From assembly GCA_964496475.1 (NCBI GenBank), contig CAZBZS010000021.1:1-34227 (forward strand): 34,227 nt of DNA, given 5' to 3'. Numbering within the stretch: the first letter of the stretch is position 1; every line of letters starts with the position of its first letter. The position numbers and the translations under genes are program-made. This document shows positions 8,399-16,239 of the stretch, one piece after another. Source of the DNA: JASLPR01 sp964496475. Lineage in GTDB: Bacteria; Chloroflexota; UBA11872; VXNJ01. The notes beneath the pieces were generated by a model that saw nothing but the letters and a program-made list of their open reading frames with translations, was not told the DNA's origin and did not search any database.

Positions 8399-9572
8399 TT
8401 ACTCCTCACCGTAAACGCGAGTGTCGGACCAGAATCCGTCCCAGGCGAACCAGAAGTCATTTCCATGGACCACCGGCTCCAGCCGGACTCCAGCCAACGG
8501 ACCGCCGATCGCGAGGCCGAGCACGTTCCAGAGCCTCTCGGTTTCCTCGTCTCGAATCTCGCCTCTAGCGGAGATAAATGACAGCGGCTCACCGCCGACG
8601 AGAGGCGAAAACACGCCAACTGAGCCGACATCGTCAGATTCCGAGATTCTTGAGGCGTCGAGCGCCGACACGGTGCTGGAACTCCAGAAGACGACTAGGG
8701 GTCGGCCGCCTACGGAATCGTGTATCACAGGCATAGCCTGTAACTGAAGGAAAGAGTAGGCCATCTGGTCGCCGTTCAGGTTCAGAGTTGCGACGCGCTC
8801 CAGGGGGGACAGGCGGGGATCGAATGGGCCATCGAACAGGAAAGGCCGGCCAGAACTGTCGTACCCGCTGTAGGGATTCATGCCGGAGTCGCGGCTTTTC
8901 TCGGTGTCGCGGCTCAAAACGAGGCCTTCTGGAAACGACTCTTTGAACGCGACCAGGAGGCGATTGAGAGGGGCAAAAAATCAAGTTGCGTTCCGGTCAT
9001 ATCGCGAACTACGGCCTCTCCGGTGGATTGCTGCCAGAAGGATTCGGTGAGGTCGTCCCACATGACCATATTGCTGATGTGCAAGTTCGCGCTCACGCCA
9101 AACCGAAATGTCTGGCCTTCGACGACGCCAGCGAAACCAACGGCGGTGTTGCAAAGGGCCAGTAGGTGACGAGTACCGGATCGCCGCCGACCTCGCCGTT
9201 GACGATCTCGTGCCAGGTGAGGATTTGCAACGGATAGGCGCAACTGAGTCCTGCATACTCGAACACGCCGACAGGCTCAAGGTCATCCAGGAACTCGTCG
9301 CCATCAGCAAGGGACACATGTTTTGGCTCGTCGAGGGGCGGGATGACATCACAGGCGGCCGCTGCCTGCCTGATTTCGCGTAAATCGACGCTCTTAATTT
9401 CGAAATTAGTCTTCCAACGCTGTCGTTGCCAATTCTGAACCCAGGATTCCTCGGCTTCGGTAAGTGCCACCAATTGCACCTCCGGACTACTCGCACTTTC
9501 GGCGGTGGGCGCGCCGACGGACGCGGGTGGGAGGGAGGTCGGGGCAGGCAGAGGCGGGGCGTAGATATCTCG
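8399..9572 (-). pseudogene. DUF3179 protein gene broken by two -1 frameshifts
   Basis: Three reverse frames join into one DUF3179 protein. The first frame (to about 9158) carries PKHVSLADGDEFLDD and AYPLQILTWHEIVN and ends at VTYWP. The second carries LCNTAVGFAGVV, then NMVMWDDLTESFWQQSTGE, and ends near 8950. The third carries RFKESFPEGLVLSRDTEKSRD, MNPYSGYDSSGRPFLFDG and LEPVVHGNDFWFAW. Each junction fits one missing base: one in the GGG run at 9156-9158 and one near 8947-8951. The 5' end has a Pro-rich open stretch up to 9572 but no signal peptide in frame. Function of the family is unknown. It follows the gamma-glutamyltransferase gene on the same strand. Sequencing error is the alternative to true decay. 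Confidence 0.8.
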
Positions 9573-9632
9573 TCATTGCAAATCTAGGCCCTGCCGCACC
9601 AGCCGACGGTGAGGTTTACAACAATGCTGGCG

Positions 9633-11336
9633 CTATACCCCGCGAGCCTGAGCAGAATGAAAGGGATCGACGCCGCCGCGATAGCAGCCGTCATCGCCTT
9701 GCAATATGCCGGTGGGGCTGGCAAAGAGCCCGAAACCGGCTCTGAACGACTGGCGGAGCGGGTTGATATCGTGACCGCGAGCTCGAAGTGCCGCAAGGGC
9801 GGACGGCGGGTAGCGGTCGTCGATGTCGGTGACGGCGGTGCTGCAATCGACCCGGGGCGCGGCGATGGCGGCCTGTATGCCCATGCCGTGATCTATGACG
9901 TTGCTTATGATTTGGCAGACGGCGTTTGTGATTCGCCGGCCGCCGCTGGCCCCGACGGCCAGGATCGGCCTGTCGCTGCTCAGGACCAGGGCCGGGGTCA
10001 TGTTGTTGAGCGGCTTCGCCAACGGTGAAACCGAGTTGGCGAAGCCGCTCTCCGGGTTGAACCACATCATGCCGTTGTTCATCACGATGCCTGTACCTCG
10101 GGGCACGACGCCGGAACCGAAACCGGCCATGACGGTGTTTGTGAGGGACACCATGTTTCCGTCAGCGTCGGCGGCGCAGAGATTGGTGGTGCTCCCTTCA
10201 GGCCCCTCCGGGAGCGACGATGGTGGACCACCACCGCCGGATTGATACCGCCAAGGATCACCGGGCTTGAATTCGGGAGCGGGAGAGTCGGTTCCGATGA
10301 GCGCGGATCGTTCCAATCCGTAGGTCCTGGATACCATGCCCTCCCATGGCACATCGGCTTTGGCCGGGTCGGCCATGTAGGCCATGCGATCGGCCCGAGC
10401 GAGACGGGCCGCACAAATAAACGCGTGCAGCTGTTCGGGAGATTCGTAACCCAGGGCGGCAACGTCGAAATGTCTGTAAATATTCAGGGTCGCGGCGGTG
10501 GTGGGTCCGGCGCAGGCGAACGGGGGTACGCAGACGGCCACATCACGGTAAGCGGAACGCTGAGGGGCAAGGATAGCGGCGCGATATTGAGCCAGGTCGT
10601 CAGCGGTCAACACAGCGTCCAGCGCTTGCAGACCGGTCACGATGGATCGGGACACGTCGCCAGCGTAGAAATCGCCGGGGCCAGCCTCAGCGAGTCGCTC
10701 GAGGGTTCCGGCCAGATCAGGTTGCCTAAACGCGACCGGGGCGACTCCATCGCCGGCAGGCGGGGCGCCGTCGCGCAGGAAGATGCGGGCGGCTTCGGCG
10801 TTGGGAAGAATGCGGCTTATGTCCGCGCCGATGACGTACTGATCGTGCCAGTCCATCTCGAATCCGTCGCGGGCGAGCCGGATGGCCGGCTGGATGACTT
10901 CTCGCCAGGGCATGGAGCCGCGGCGCTCAATCGCAAGGGCGAGGCCAGCGACAGCACCGGGAATGGCGACCGAAAGCGGCCCGATTAGGTTCGCGTCTTC
11001 TTCCACGGCGGCCCACTCAAAAACTCCGGCAGACGGCTCGCCAGTGAGGGTGAACATCGGGGGAGCGGCGGCGGCCGGGGCCTGCATCTGAAAAGCGAAG
11101 ATGTCGGTCTCTCCCCCGATGCCCGCGACCATGTAACCGCCGCCTCCGATGCCGCTAGAACCAGGTTCCACGACGCCCACGGCAAGGCAGGCGGCGACGG
11201 CAGCGTCAACCGCGTTTCCCCCGGCCTCCAGCATCTCCACTCCGGCGTCGCTGGCGAGCGGGTGCTTGGTGGCCAGCATGCCGCGGTCCCCGATGGCCTC
11301 AGACTTGTAGAGGTTCAATTTCGACGAGGTAGCCAT
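9633..11336 (-). CDS. Gamma-glutamyltransferase family protein (Ntn hydrolase)
   Basis: This 567-residue protein resembles gamma-glutamyltransferases and related acylases, which self-cleave before a threonine. The probable nucleophile is Thr383 in GSTTNLCAADADGNMVSLTNT (shown to its core TTNLCAADADGN), where classical enzymes have TTHYS. Other family features are the N-terminal segment KHPLASDAGVEMLEAGGNAVDA (core EAGGNAVDAA), GIGGGGYMV, and MNNGMMWFNP in the small subunit. No signal peptide is visible, so a cytoplasmic enzyme is likely, and the substrate need not be glutathione. The ATG at 11336 has GGAG ten bases upstream; a TTG ten codons earlier is the alternative. It lies between the universal stress gene and the DUF3179 pseudogene. 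Confidence 0.87.
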   Translation of the reverse strand: MATSSKLNLYKSEAIGDRGMLATKHPLASDAGVEMLEAGGNAVDAAVAACLAVGVVEPGSSGIGGGGYMVAGIGGETDIFAFQMQAPAAAAPPMFTLTGEPSAGVFEWAAVEEDANLIGPLSVAIPGAVAGLALAIERRGSMPWREVIQPAIRLARDGFEMDWHDQYVIGADISRILPNAEAARIFLRDGAPPAGDGVAPVAFRQPDLAGTLERLAEAGPGDFYAGDVSRSIVTGLQALDAVLTADDLAQYRAAILAPQRSAYRDVAVCVPPFACAGPTTAATLNIYRHFDVAALGYESPEQLHAFICAARLARADRMAYMADPAKADVPWEGMVSRTYGLERSALIGTDSPAPEFKPGDPWRYQSGGGGPPSSLPEGPEGSTTNLCAADADGNMVSLTNTVMAGFGSGVVPRGTGIVMNNGMMWFNPESGFANSVSPLAKPLNNMTPALVLSSDRPILAVGASGGRRITNAVCQIISNVIDHGMGIQAAIAAPRVDCSTAVTDIDDRYPPSALAALRARGHDINPLRQSFRAGFGLFASPTGILQGDDGCYRGGVDPFHSAQARGV

Positions 11337-11489
11337 TGCGGGTCCACTCCATGAACGAAGGCTCAAACCCCTGCCGGCCGGCGAACGGAACGCGGCAAGT
11401 GGAGGGAGATTATGGCAGAGCGGAAGCCATATCAGATCGTTGGGCGATTAGCATTCACACCAACCAAGGCTCGAGGGCGAGGGGATCGG

Positions 11490-11936
11490 CTAGAAGGGGT
11501 TTCGCCAGAGCACCACCGGGCAGGCAGCGTTGGATAGTACGAAGGACGCGGCGGGGCCGAGATCTAGCACCTCATCGCCGAGCAGGCGTCTGCACCCCAT
11601 CACAATGAGCCTGGCATCGAAATCCAGCGCGGCCTCAACGATAGCCCCGCCGGCGGAACGGGATTGCAGGCAAAGGCCGCGATAGCTGGCATGGGGATGC
11701 TTTTTTACGATGGCGGCGGCACGCTCCAGAATGCGATCGTTCTCGAGGACGGATTCCTCGTCGGCATCTTCCAGGGTCCGGTCCCAAGTGACGATAATGG
11801 CGTGCAAGGCAACCAGCTCACAATCGCTCTTGACGGCCTCGGCGGCGGCGATTTCGAGGACGCGGGCGTCGTTTCGACGGCCGTCGACGGCTGCCAAGAT
11901 CGGACCCTCAGCCAAGGAAACACCCCGCGGGGGCAA
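11490..11936 (-). CDS. Universal stress protein family (UspA-like)
   Basis: This 148-residue alpha/beta protein begins with the strand GPILAAVDG and ends with SFVLSNAACPVVLWRN, both typical of UspA. The usual nucleotide-binding stretch G-x2-G-x9-G-S/T is degenerate here (MGCRRLLGDEVLDLGPAAS), so ATP binding is uncertain. The start is ambiguous: TTG at 11936 has no clear ribosome binding site, while TTG at 11915 is preceded by a G-rich stretch and also keeps the whole domain. It lies 50 bases after recA on the same strand and may share its transcript, fitting a stress setting. Confidence 0.78.
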   Translation of the reverse strand: MPPRGVSLAEGPILAAVDGRRNDARVLEIAAAEAVKSDCELVALHAIIVTWDRTLEDADEESVLENDRILERAAAIVKKHPHASYRGLCLQSRSAGGAIVEAALDFDARLIVMGCRRLLGDEVLDLGPAASFVLSNAACPVVLWRNPF

Positions 11937-11986
11937 GATTCATCGCAGATGTCGAGCCGTCGCGGTGGATGAGGCTAGTCGCCGTC

Positions 11987-12997
11987 CTAGCCGTCTGCGT
12001 CGGCCTCTCCGTTTTCACTGGGGGGATTTCTGATTTCATTTTCAAGACTTCCGGAAATGTCCGAGTTTTCGCGCAGAAATTGCTTGGCCGCCTCCCGTCC
12101 CATCCCAAGGCGCAAGTCGCCATAGGAGAGATGAGCGCCGCTCTTGCTGAGGATGTCCATCTCCAGCCCGAGGTCGAGGAGTCCACCCTCATGCGAAATT
12201 CCCTCGTTGTACATGAGGTCGAACTCGCACACGCGGAATGGCGCCGCGACTTTATTTTTCACGACTCGGACGCGAGTCCGATTGCCGGTCACCTCGGTTC
12301 CGCGTTTGATCTGACCGATTCGCCGAATGTCGAGCCGGACGGAGGAGTAGAACTTGAGGGCCCGGCCGCCAGGGGTTACCTCCGGGTTTCCGAACATCAC
12401 ACCAATTTTTTCACGCAATTGGTTGACGAACACGACGAGGCAGCGCGATCGGCTGATACTCCCAGTCAGCTTTCGTAGTGCCTGCGACATCAGGCGCGCT
12501 TGCAATCCGACGTGAGTATCGCCCATATCGCCCTCAATCTCGGCCCGCGGGACGAGAGCGGCGACGGAGTCTATGACGACGACATCCACGGCGTCGCTGC
12601 GGACGAGCACCTCGGCTATTTCAAGCGCTTCCTCACCAACGCCGGGCTGGGAGATCAGAAGATCGTCGACGTTAACCCCGCACTTGGCGGCGTAGGCAGG
12701 ATCGAACGCGTGCTCGGCGTCGATAAGGGAAGCCGCGCCGCCGGCTTTCTGTGCCTGGGCGATAATGTGCTGGGCCAGCGTGGTCTTGCCGGAGCCCTCG
12801 GGGCCGAATACCTCCACCACCCGCCCCCGTGGCAGCCCACCCACACCGAGGGCGAGATCCAGGGCGATGGAACCGGTGGAAATGACCCCGACCTCAGGAA
12901 GATTGTCCCCGCTCATGCGGAGGATCGATCCCTTGCCGAATTTTTTCTCTATCTGATCGATCGCGGAGTCGAGCGCCTTCACACGTTGATCATTCAT
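11987..12997 (-). CDS. recA: RecA recombinase
   Basis: This 336-residue protein is full-length bacterial RecA, which forms filaments on single-stranded DNA for recombination and stimulates SOS cleavage. The Walker A motif GPEGSGKT is at 65-72, DAEHAFDPAYA at 93-103, and the Walker B strand VVVIDSVAALVP at 139-150. The loop 2 region includes FVNQLREKIGVMFGNPEVTPGG (core NQLREKIGVMFG). The acidic C-terminal tail is short. The ATG at 12997 has GAAGGA nine bases upstream, a strong site that excludes the longer reading from 13033. The upstream spacer holds a palindrome overlapping a putative promoter. Confidence 0.97.
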   Translation of the reverse strand: MNDQRVKALDSAIDQIEKKFGKGSILRMSGDNLPEVGVISTGSIALDLALGVGGLPRGRVVEVFGPEGSGKTTLAQHIIAQAQKAGGAASLIDAEHAFDPAYAAKCGVNVDDLLISQPGVGEEALEIAEVLVRSDAVDVVVIDSVAALVPRAEIEGDMGDTHVGLQARLMSQALRKLTGSISRSRCLVVFVNQLREKIGVMFGNPEVTPGGRALKFYSSVRLDIRRIGQIKRGTEVTGNRTRVRVVKNKVAAPFRVCEFDLMYNEGISHEGGLLDLGLEMDILSKSGAHLSYGDLRLGMGREAAKQFLRENSDISGSLENEIRNPPSENGEADADG

Positions 12998-13053
12998 ATG
13001 CCCGGGTCCTTCGCGGGTACCGGGGGCAACCACGAGGCCATCCCGGTCAGACG

Positions 13054-13087
13054 AGTATAGTAGTCGGCCCCGGGACGAATTGTCCCG
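13054..13087 (-). promoter_or_regulatory. Putative recA promoter with overlapping palindrome
   Basis: On the reverse strand TATACT (13059-13054) is a good -10 hexamer for recA. The region where the -35 box would lie contains the near-perfect palindrome CGGGAC-GAATT-GTCCCG at 13071-13087 (6-bp arms including the outer C/G, 5-base centre). A repressor bound there would block RNA polymerase. It does not match the Bacillus-type LexA box GAAC-N4-GTTC, so the regulator is unknown. The palindrome might instead serve the divergent dehydrogenase gene. Confidence 0.45.
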
Positions 13088-13096
13088 TCAGACGCA

Positions 13097-13120
13097 AGGC
13101 GGAAACGAAGAAATCCGCCT
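13097..13120. repeat. Inverted repeat in the recA/dehydrogenase spacer
   Basis: AGGCGGA (13097-13103) and TCCGCCT (13114-13120) form a perfect 7-bp stem with a 10-base A-rich loop. It lies 52 bases before the dehydrogenase start. It may be an operator or a leader hairpin; no T-run follows. Confidence 0.4.
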
Positions 13121-13171
13121 AACCGGCGCTCGAAATCGAAACTAATTACGCGGGAGCGATCAGTCCCAATA

Positions 13172-14224
13172 ATGGCAAGTGGAACGATGCAGGCGGTACG
13201 CCTTCACGGCAGGGAAGACCTGCGGGTGGATGAGGTCCCGATTCCCACAACGGATGCGAATGAAGTGCAGCTGCGGATCGCGTTCGCTGGGATATGCGGC
13301 ACGGATTTGCACCTATATGACGGGTGGGAGATGAGCGGGGCGGTCACTCTGCCGCCCATGCCCGCGGTCATCGGCCACGAGTTATCGGCGTTAGTCGAAG
13401 AGGTCGGACCTGGAGTAACTCGGTGGAAGGCCGGTGATCGGGTGACGGTGCAGCCGCAGGTGTATTGCGGGGATTGCACGATGTGCCAACGAGGCAATCC
13501 GAACATGTGCCTCAACAAGATCAAGATCGCGAAGGGAGGGGCATGGGCGGAGTACATGGTGTTGAACGAACGCACCTTGCACTCGGTGCCCGATGAGGTA
13601 CCGCTGAACCTGGCGGCGATGACGGAACCGCTGGGGTGCGCTATGCGCGCGGTGGAGCTGGCGGAATTACAGCCCGGTGACAACGCGTTTGTCGCCGGAG
13701 GTGGAACGATCGGGTTGCTACTGTCGCGGCTGGCGCGATCGCGGGGCGCCAACAAGATCATTCTGTCGGAGCCACAGGCGCGCCGGAGATCGCTGGCGGC
13801 GGCGATGGGAGTGACCAGGACGATCGATCCGGTGAATGAGGATCTGGAGGCGATCGTGGCGGCGGAGACAGGCGGGATCGGCGTGGACATTTCGTTTGAG
13901 GCAGTGGGCCTGGCGGCTACATCGATGGCATGCATAAGCGTGATCCGACCAGGTGGAACAGCAGTTTTGATGGGAGTTCCGAAACCGGGGACAAAGCTAG
14001 AGATAAATCCGTGGGACATCGTGACCGCGGAGAAGAATATCAAGACTTCATGGCTTCTCGTGGAGAATATGGAAAGTTGCTTGCGGTTGATGCCGAGCCT
14101 GGGACTGGAGAAGATCGTCACACACACGATCCCGCTGACCAAAGCGGTGGAAGGTATCCGGATGTGCAAGGCCGGGGAGGCGTTGAAGGTTCTGTTTGAA
14201 ATTGGCGGCGAGAGCCCGAACTAA
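13172..14224 (+). CDS. Zinc-dependent alcohol dehydrogenase (butanediol/threonine dehydrogenase-like)
   Basis: This 350-residue medium-chain dehydrogenase has both zinc sites. Catalytic ligands are Cys42 (GICGTDLHLY), His69-Glu70 (IGHEL) and Glu152. The structural zinc cysteines are Cys99, Cys102, Cys105 and Cys113. The cofactor motif is AGGGTIG at 175-181. It resembles 2,3-butanediol, sorbitol and threonine dehydrogenases; the substrate is not determinable. The ATG at 13172 is used, but the ATG at 13187 (MQAVRLHG) is also family-like and neither has a strong ribosome binding site. It diverges from recA, and its stop overlaps that of the convergent methyltransferase. Confidence 0.86.
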   Translation: MASGTMQAVRLHGREDLRVDEVPIPTTDANEVQLRIAFAGICGTDLHLYDGWEMSGAVTLPPMPAVIGHELSALVEEVGPGVTRWKAGDRVTVQPQVYCGDCTMCQRGNPNMCLNKIKIAKGGAWAEYMVLNERTLHSVPDEVPLNLAAMTEPLGCAMRAVELAELQPGDNAFVAGGGTIGLLLSRLARSRGANKIILSEPQARRRSLAAAMGVTRTIDPVNEDLEAIVAAETGGIGVDISFEAVGLAATSMACISVIRPGGTAVLMGVPKPGTKLEINPWDIVTAEKNIKTSWLLVENMESCLRLMPSLGLEKIVTHTIPLTKAVEGIRMCKAGEALKVLFEIGGESPN

Positions 14225-15411
14225 CGTGGGCGCTCGGCGACCAGCACGCGGTGCCGGGAGGAGGAAGCGACCGGCAAGATCCGGCCAAAGAGCTTGTGGA
14301 GCACACCCTCGTAGGCCTGGGCCGGCGACAGCACGACGTAGAACGAGCCGCCGGGCTTGAGCATGCGCGCGATCTCGGCGAGCATGCGCTTCGCGACTTC
14401 GTGGGCAACGGTTGGTCCGACGTGAAATGGCGGGTAGCAGGCTATGAGGTCGAACTCACGATTGAGGAGATCCTCGCCGAAATATGAGGCCCGGATGTCG
14501 ACTTCGGAGATGCCGTTGAGGTGCAGAGTTTGGCGCGTGGTGAAGACGGCTTCGAGGTTGGAGTCGATGGCGGTGATTTGCGAGTTCGGGGAACGTCGCG
14601 CGAGAACGGTGGCGATGACGCCGCTGCCACAGCCGAAATCGAGGTGACGACCGTCGGTCGTTGGTAACGAATCCGCGAGAAGCCTCGTGGCGGGATCGAG
14701 TCGGCCATCGGAGAACACTGCAGGATTTCGCGCCAGTACCAGAGTCTGATCGGCGACAGCGACCTGGACCGGTTCCAGTTCCTCCGTCTCGAAATCTGGA
14801 CCATCGTCGCCTTTGACCGCCCGAAAGATTCTCGTATGCCGTTTGGCCAGGACGGTGTCGACGTTCTGGAAATAGCGATTGGCGAAGCGCCGGTAGGTCT
14901 CACTTCCCCGACGGCGTTCGCCGGCCAGCCAGAGTTCTCCACCCGGACGGAGAACGCGGAAGGCAGTCCGGATAAGCGCTCGCACGGCATCGCTTCCCAA
15001 CCAGAAGGGGGCGAGTAAGAACGCGGTGTTGTAAGCCCTGGACTGCCGGATGGGCGCGCCGAAGCAGGGGACAACCGTCCAGTTCGTGGCGGCAATGTTG
15101 TGGACGGCCGCACGGATGGCTGGAAGGGTGAAGTTGGCGCAGAGGCCGCCAATCTCGGGCCGTCGCTCGTGGAGGGCGAGGGCTAAAGCACCTTCCCAAC
15201 CACAGAGATCGATTACGGGAAGTCGGCAGTCCGGTGCGGCTTCGAGGAGAGGCTCGACATAGCGAGAAACGGCGATTCCAGGAGTGTCGGGAGTCGCCAC
15301 GACGGACGTGCCGGAGCCGGCCAAGTGAATCGTTCGGGCGTCAGGACGCCAGAGGGGAACGCGGGGAGGCCCGGCGGGCGGGAGCGGACCGTGCCGTTCG
15401 GGGGCGTTCAA
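14221..15411 (-). CDS. RsmC/RlmG-like tandem-domain methyltransferase
   Basis: This 396-residue protein has the two-domain plan of RsmC/RlmG rRNA guanine-N2 methyltransferases. The N-terminal half (about 60-200) is a degenerate methyltransferase fold without a SAM motif. The C-terminal half has motif I DFGCGSG at 258-264, acidic Asp283, and ACYPPFHVG at 324-332. In RsmC the last motif is NPPFH, so the normally conserved Asn is Tyr326 here. The reading frame stays open far upstream, but the real start is probably TTG at 15411, overlapping the stop of the VTT gene (TTGA). A later TTG near codon 30 cannot be excluded. Confidence 0.78.
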   Translation of the reverse strand: MNAPERHGPLPPAGPPRVPLWRPDARTIHLAGSGTSVVATPDTPGIAVSRYVEPLLEAAPDCRLPVIDLCGWEGALALALHERRPEIGGLCANFTLPAIRAAVHNIAATNWTVVPCFGAPIRQSRAYNTAFLLAPFWLGSDAVRALIRTAFRVLRPGGELWLAGERRRGSETYRRFANRYFQNVDTVLAKRHTRIFRAVKGDDGPDFETEELEPVQVAVADQTLVLARNPAVFSDGRLDPATRLLADSLPTTDGRHLDFGCGSGVIATVLARRSPNSQITAIDSNLEAVFTTRQTLHLNGISEVDIRASYFGEDLLNREFDLIACYPPFHVGPTVAHEVAKRMLAEIARMLKPGGSFYVVLSPAQAYEGVLHKLFGRILPVASSSRHRVLVAERPR

Positions 15412-16142
15412 AACCTGGGGACAGCGTCGAGGAGGCGAACTCCGATCACGGCAAACAGCAAGATGTATTTGAAAGCGTTGCCGAGATAGGCGAGGAGAAG
15501 GAACCGCCAGAAGGAATACCGAAGTGCGCCGGCCAGGATGCCAACCGCATCGAAGAAGGGATTCGGCACCGCGGCGAAAATCAGGATGGCAGCTCCGGCC
15601 AGTTTGCTCTTTTCGTGCAGGGCACGCTGCATCCGCTCGTAGGCAGGCCCCGTCCGGAAGAGTTGCTTGCCGGTGGCTCCGACGTAGTAGGAGACGGACT
15701 CGCCGACGACCTGGCCAAGGGCAGCTACGAGACCTACGAGAATGGGGGCGTCGAGGGCCCCGGCGAAGCTGATGGTCGTAAGGGCGGAGGGAGCAGGCAG
15801 GATGACCGTAGCGGCACCGATGAAACTGATGACGAAAACAGCGAGGTAGGAGCGCCCGGTCTGCTCGCGGACGACGTCTCCGTAAACGAACGAGAACATC
15901 GCGGCGATGACGATCAACAGGATCAGAAGAGTCTGGACAGCAAGACGAGGCCCCATGCGCCAGTAGTAAAGAAGAGTCCCCCACACCACGGATACGGAGA
16001 TGATTGTGCTGGCCACGAGAATCCAAATGTTGGCGGCGCGTAATTCGTGCTCGAAGAAAATGATGACTATGGAAAAGGTGAGGACGGCCGCGACGAGGCC
16101 AAGGCTGATCAGCCACATTCGGGAGCTGCCAAAGTCGAGCAT
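15408..16142 (-). CDS. VTT-domain (DedA/TVP38-like) membrane protein
   Basis: This 244-residue protein has about six to seven hydrophobic segments. Its C-terminal two thirds are a VTT domain: LPAPSALTTISFAGALDA around 115-132, GQVVGESVSYYVGA around 143-156, and the second re-entrant motif VPNPFFDAVGILAGALR at about 192-207. DedA-superfamily proteins act in lipid or undecaprenyl-phosphate flipping and membrane homeostasis; the specific role here is unknown. An N-terminal pair of membrane helices precedes the domain. I chose the ATG at 16142; TTG at 16196 is in frame but adds 18 polar residues. It is coupled to the methyltransferase through a 4-base overlap. Confidence 0.78.
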   Translation of the reverse strand: MLDFGSSRMWLISLGLVAAVLTFSIVIIFFEHELRAANIWILVASTIISVSVVWGTLLYYWRMGPRLAVQTLLILLIVIAAMFSFVYGDVVREQTGRSYLAVFVISFIGAATVILPAPSALTTISFAGALDAPILVGLVAALGQVVGESVSYYVGATGKQLFRTGPAYERMQRALHEKSKLAGAAILIFAAVPNPFFDAVGILAGALRYSFWRFLLLAYLGNAFKYILLFAVIGVRLLDAVPRF

Positions 16143-16239
16143 CGACCCGCCGGTGGTGGATTCTGGCTGAGGCAGGTCGCCGACTCCCCCTCTCAAAATC
16201 TAGTTTCGCGGTGCATCAGCAATGCAAGTGACAGAGAAG

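Noticed and set aside
9150..9165. Programmed -1 frameshift in the DUF3179 gene
   Set aside because: The CCCTTTG string is not in the phase required of a slippery heptamer, and a second unrelated frameshift is present downstream.
9584..9694. Hydrophobic reverse ORF (MTAAIAAASIPFILL...) as the missing signal peptide of the DUF3179 gene
   Set aside because: It would overlap the end of the gamma-glutamyltransferase gene by about 60 bases, lies in another frame and closes with TAG. It lacks a convincing lipobox.
15234..16043. Forward ORF of 269 codons opposite the methyltransferase and VTT genes
   Set aside because: It spans two real reverse-strand genes and has biased, non-globular composition with no family motif.
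15412..16116. N-terminal extension of the methyltransferase reading frame to 631 codons
   Set aside because: This part is a shadow of the VTT gene in another frame. The methyltransferase starts at the TTGA overlap at 15411 or later.
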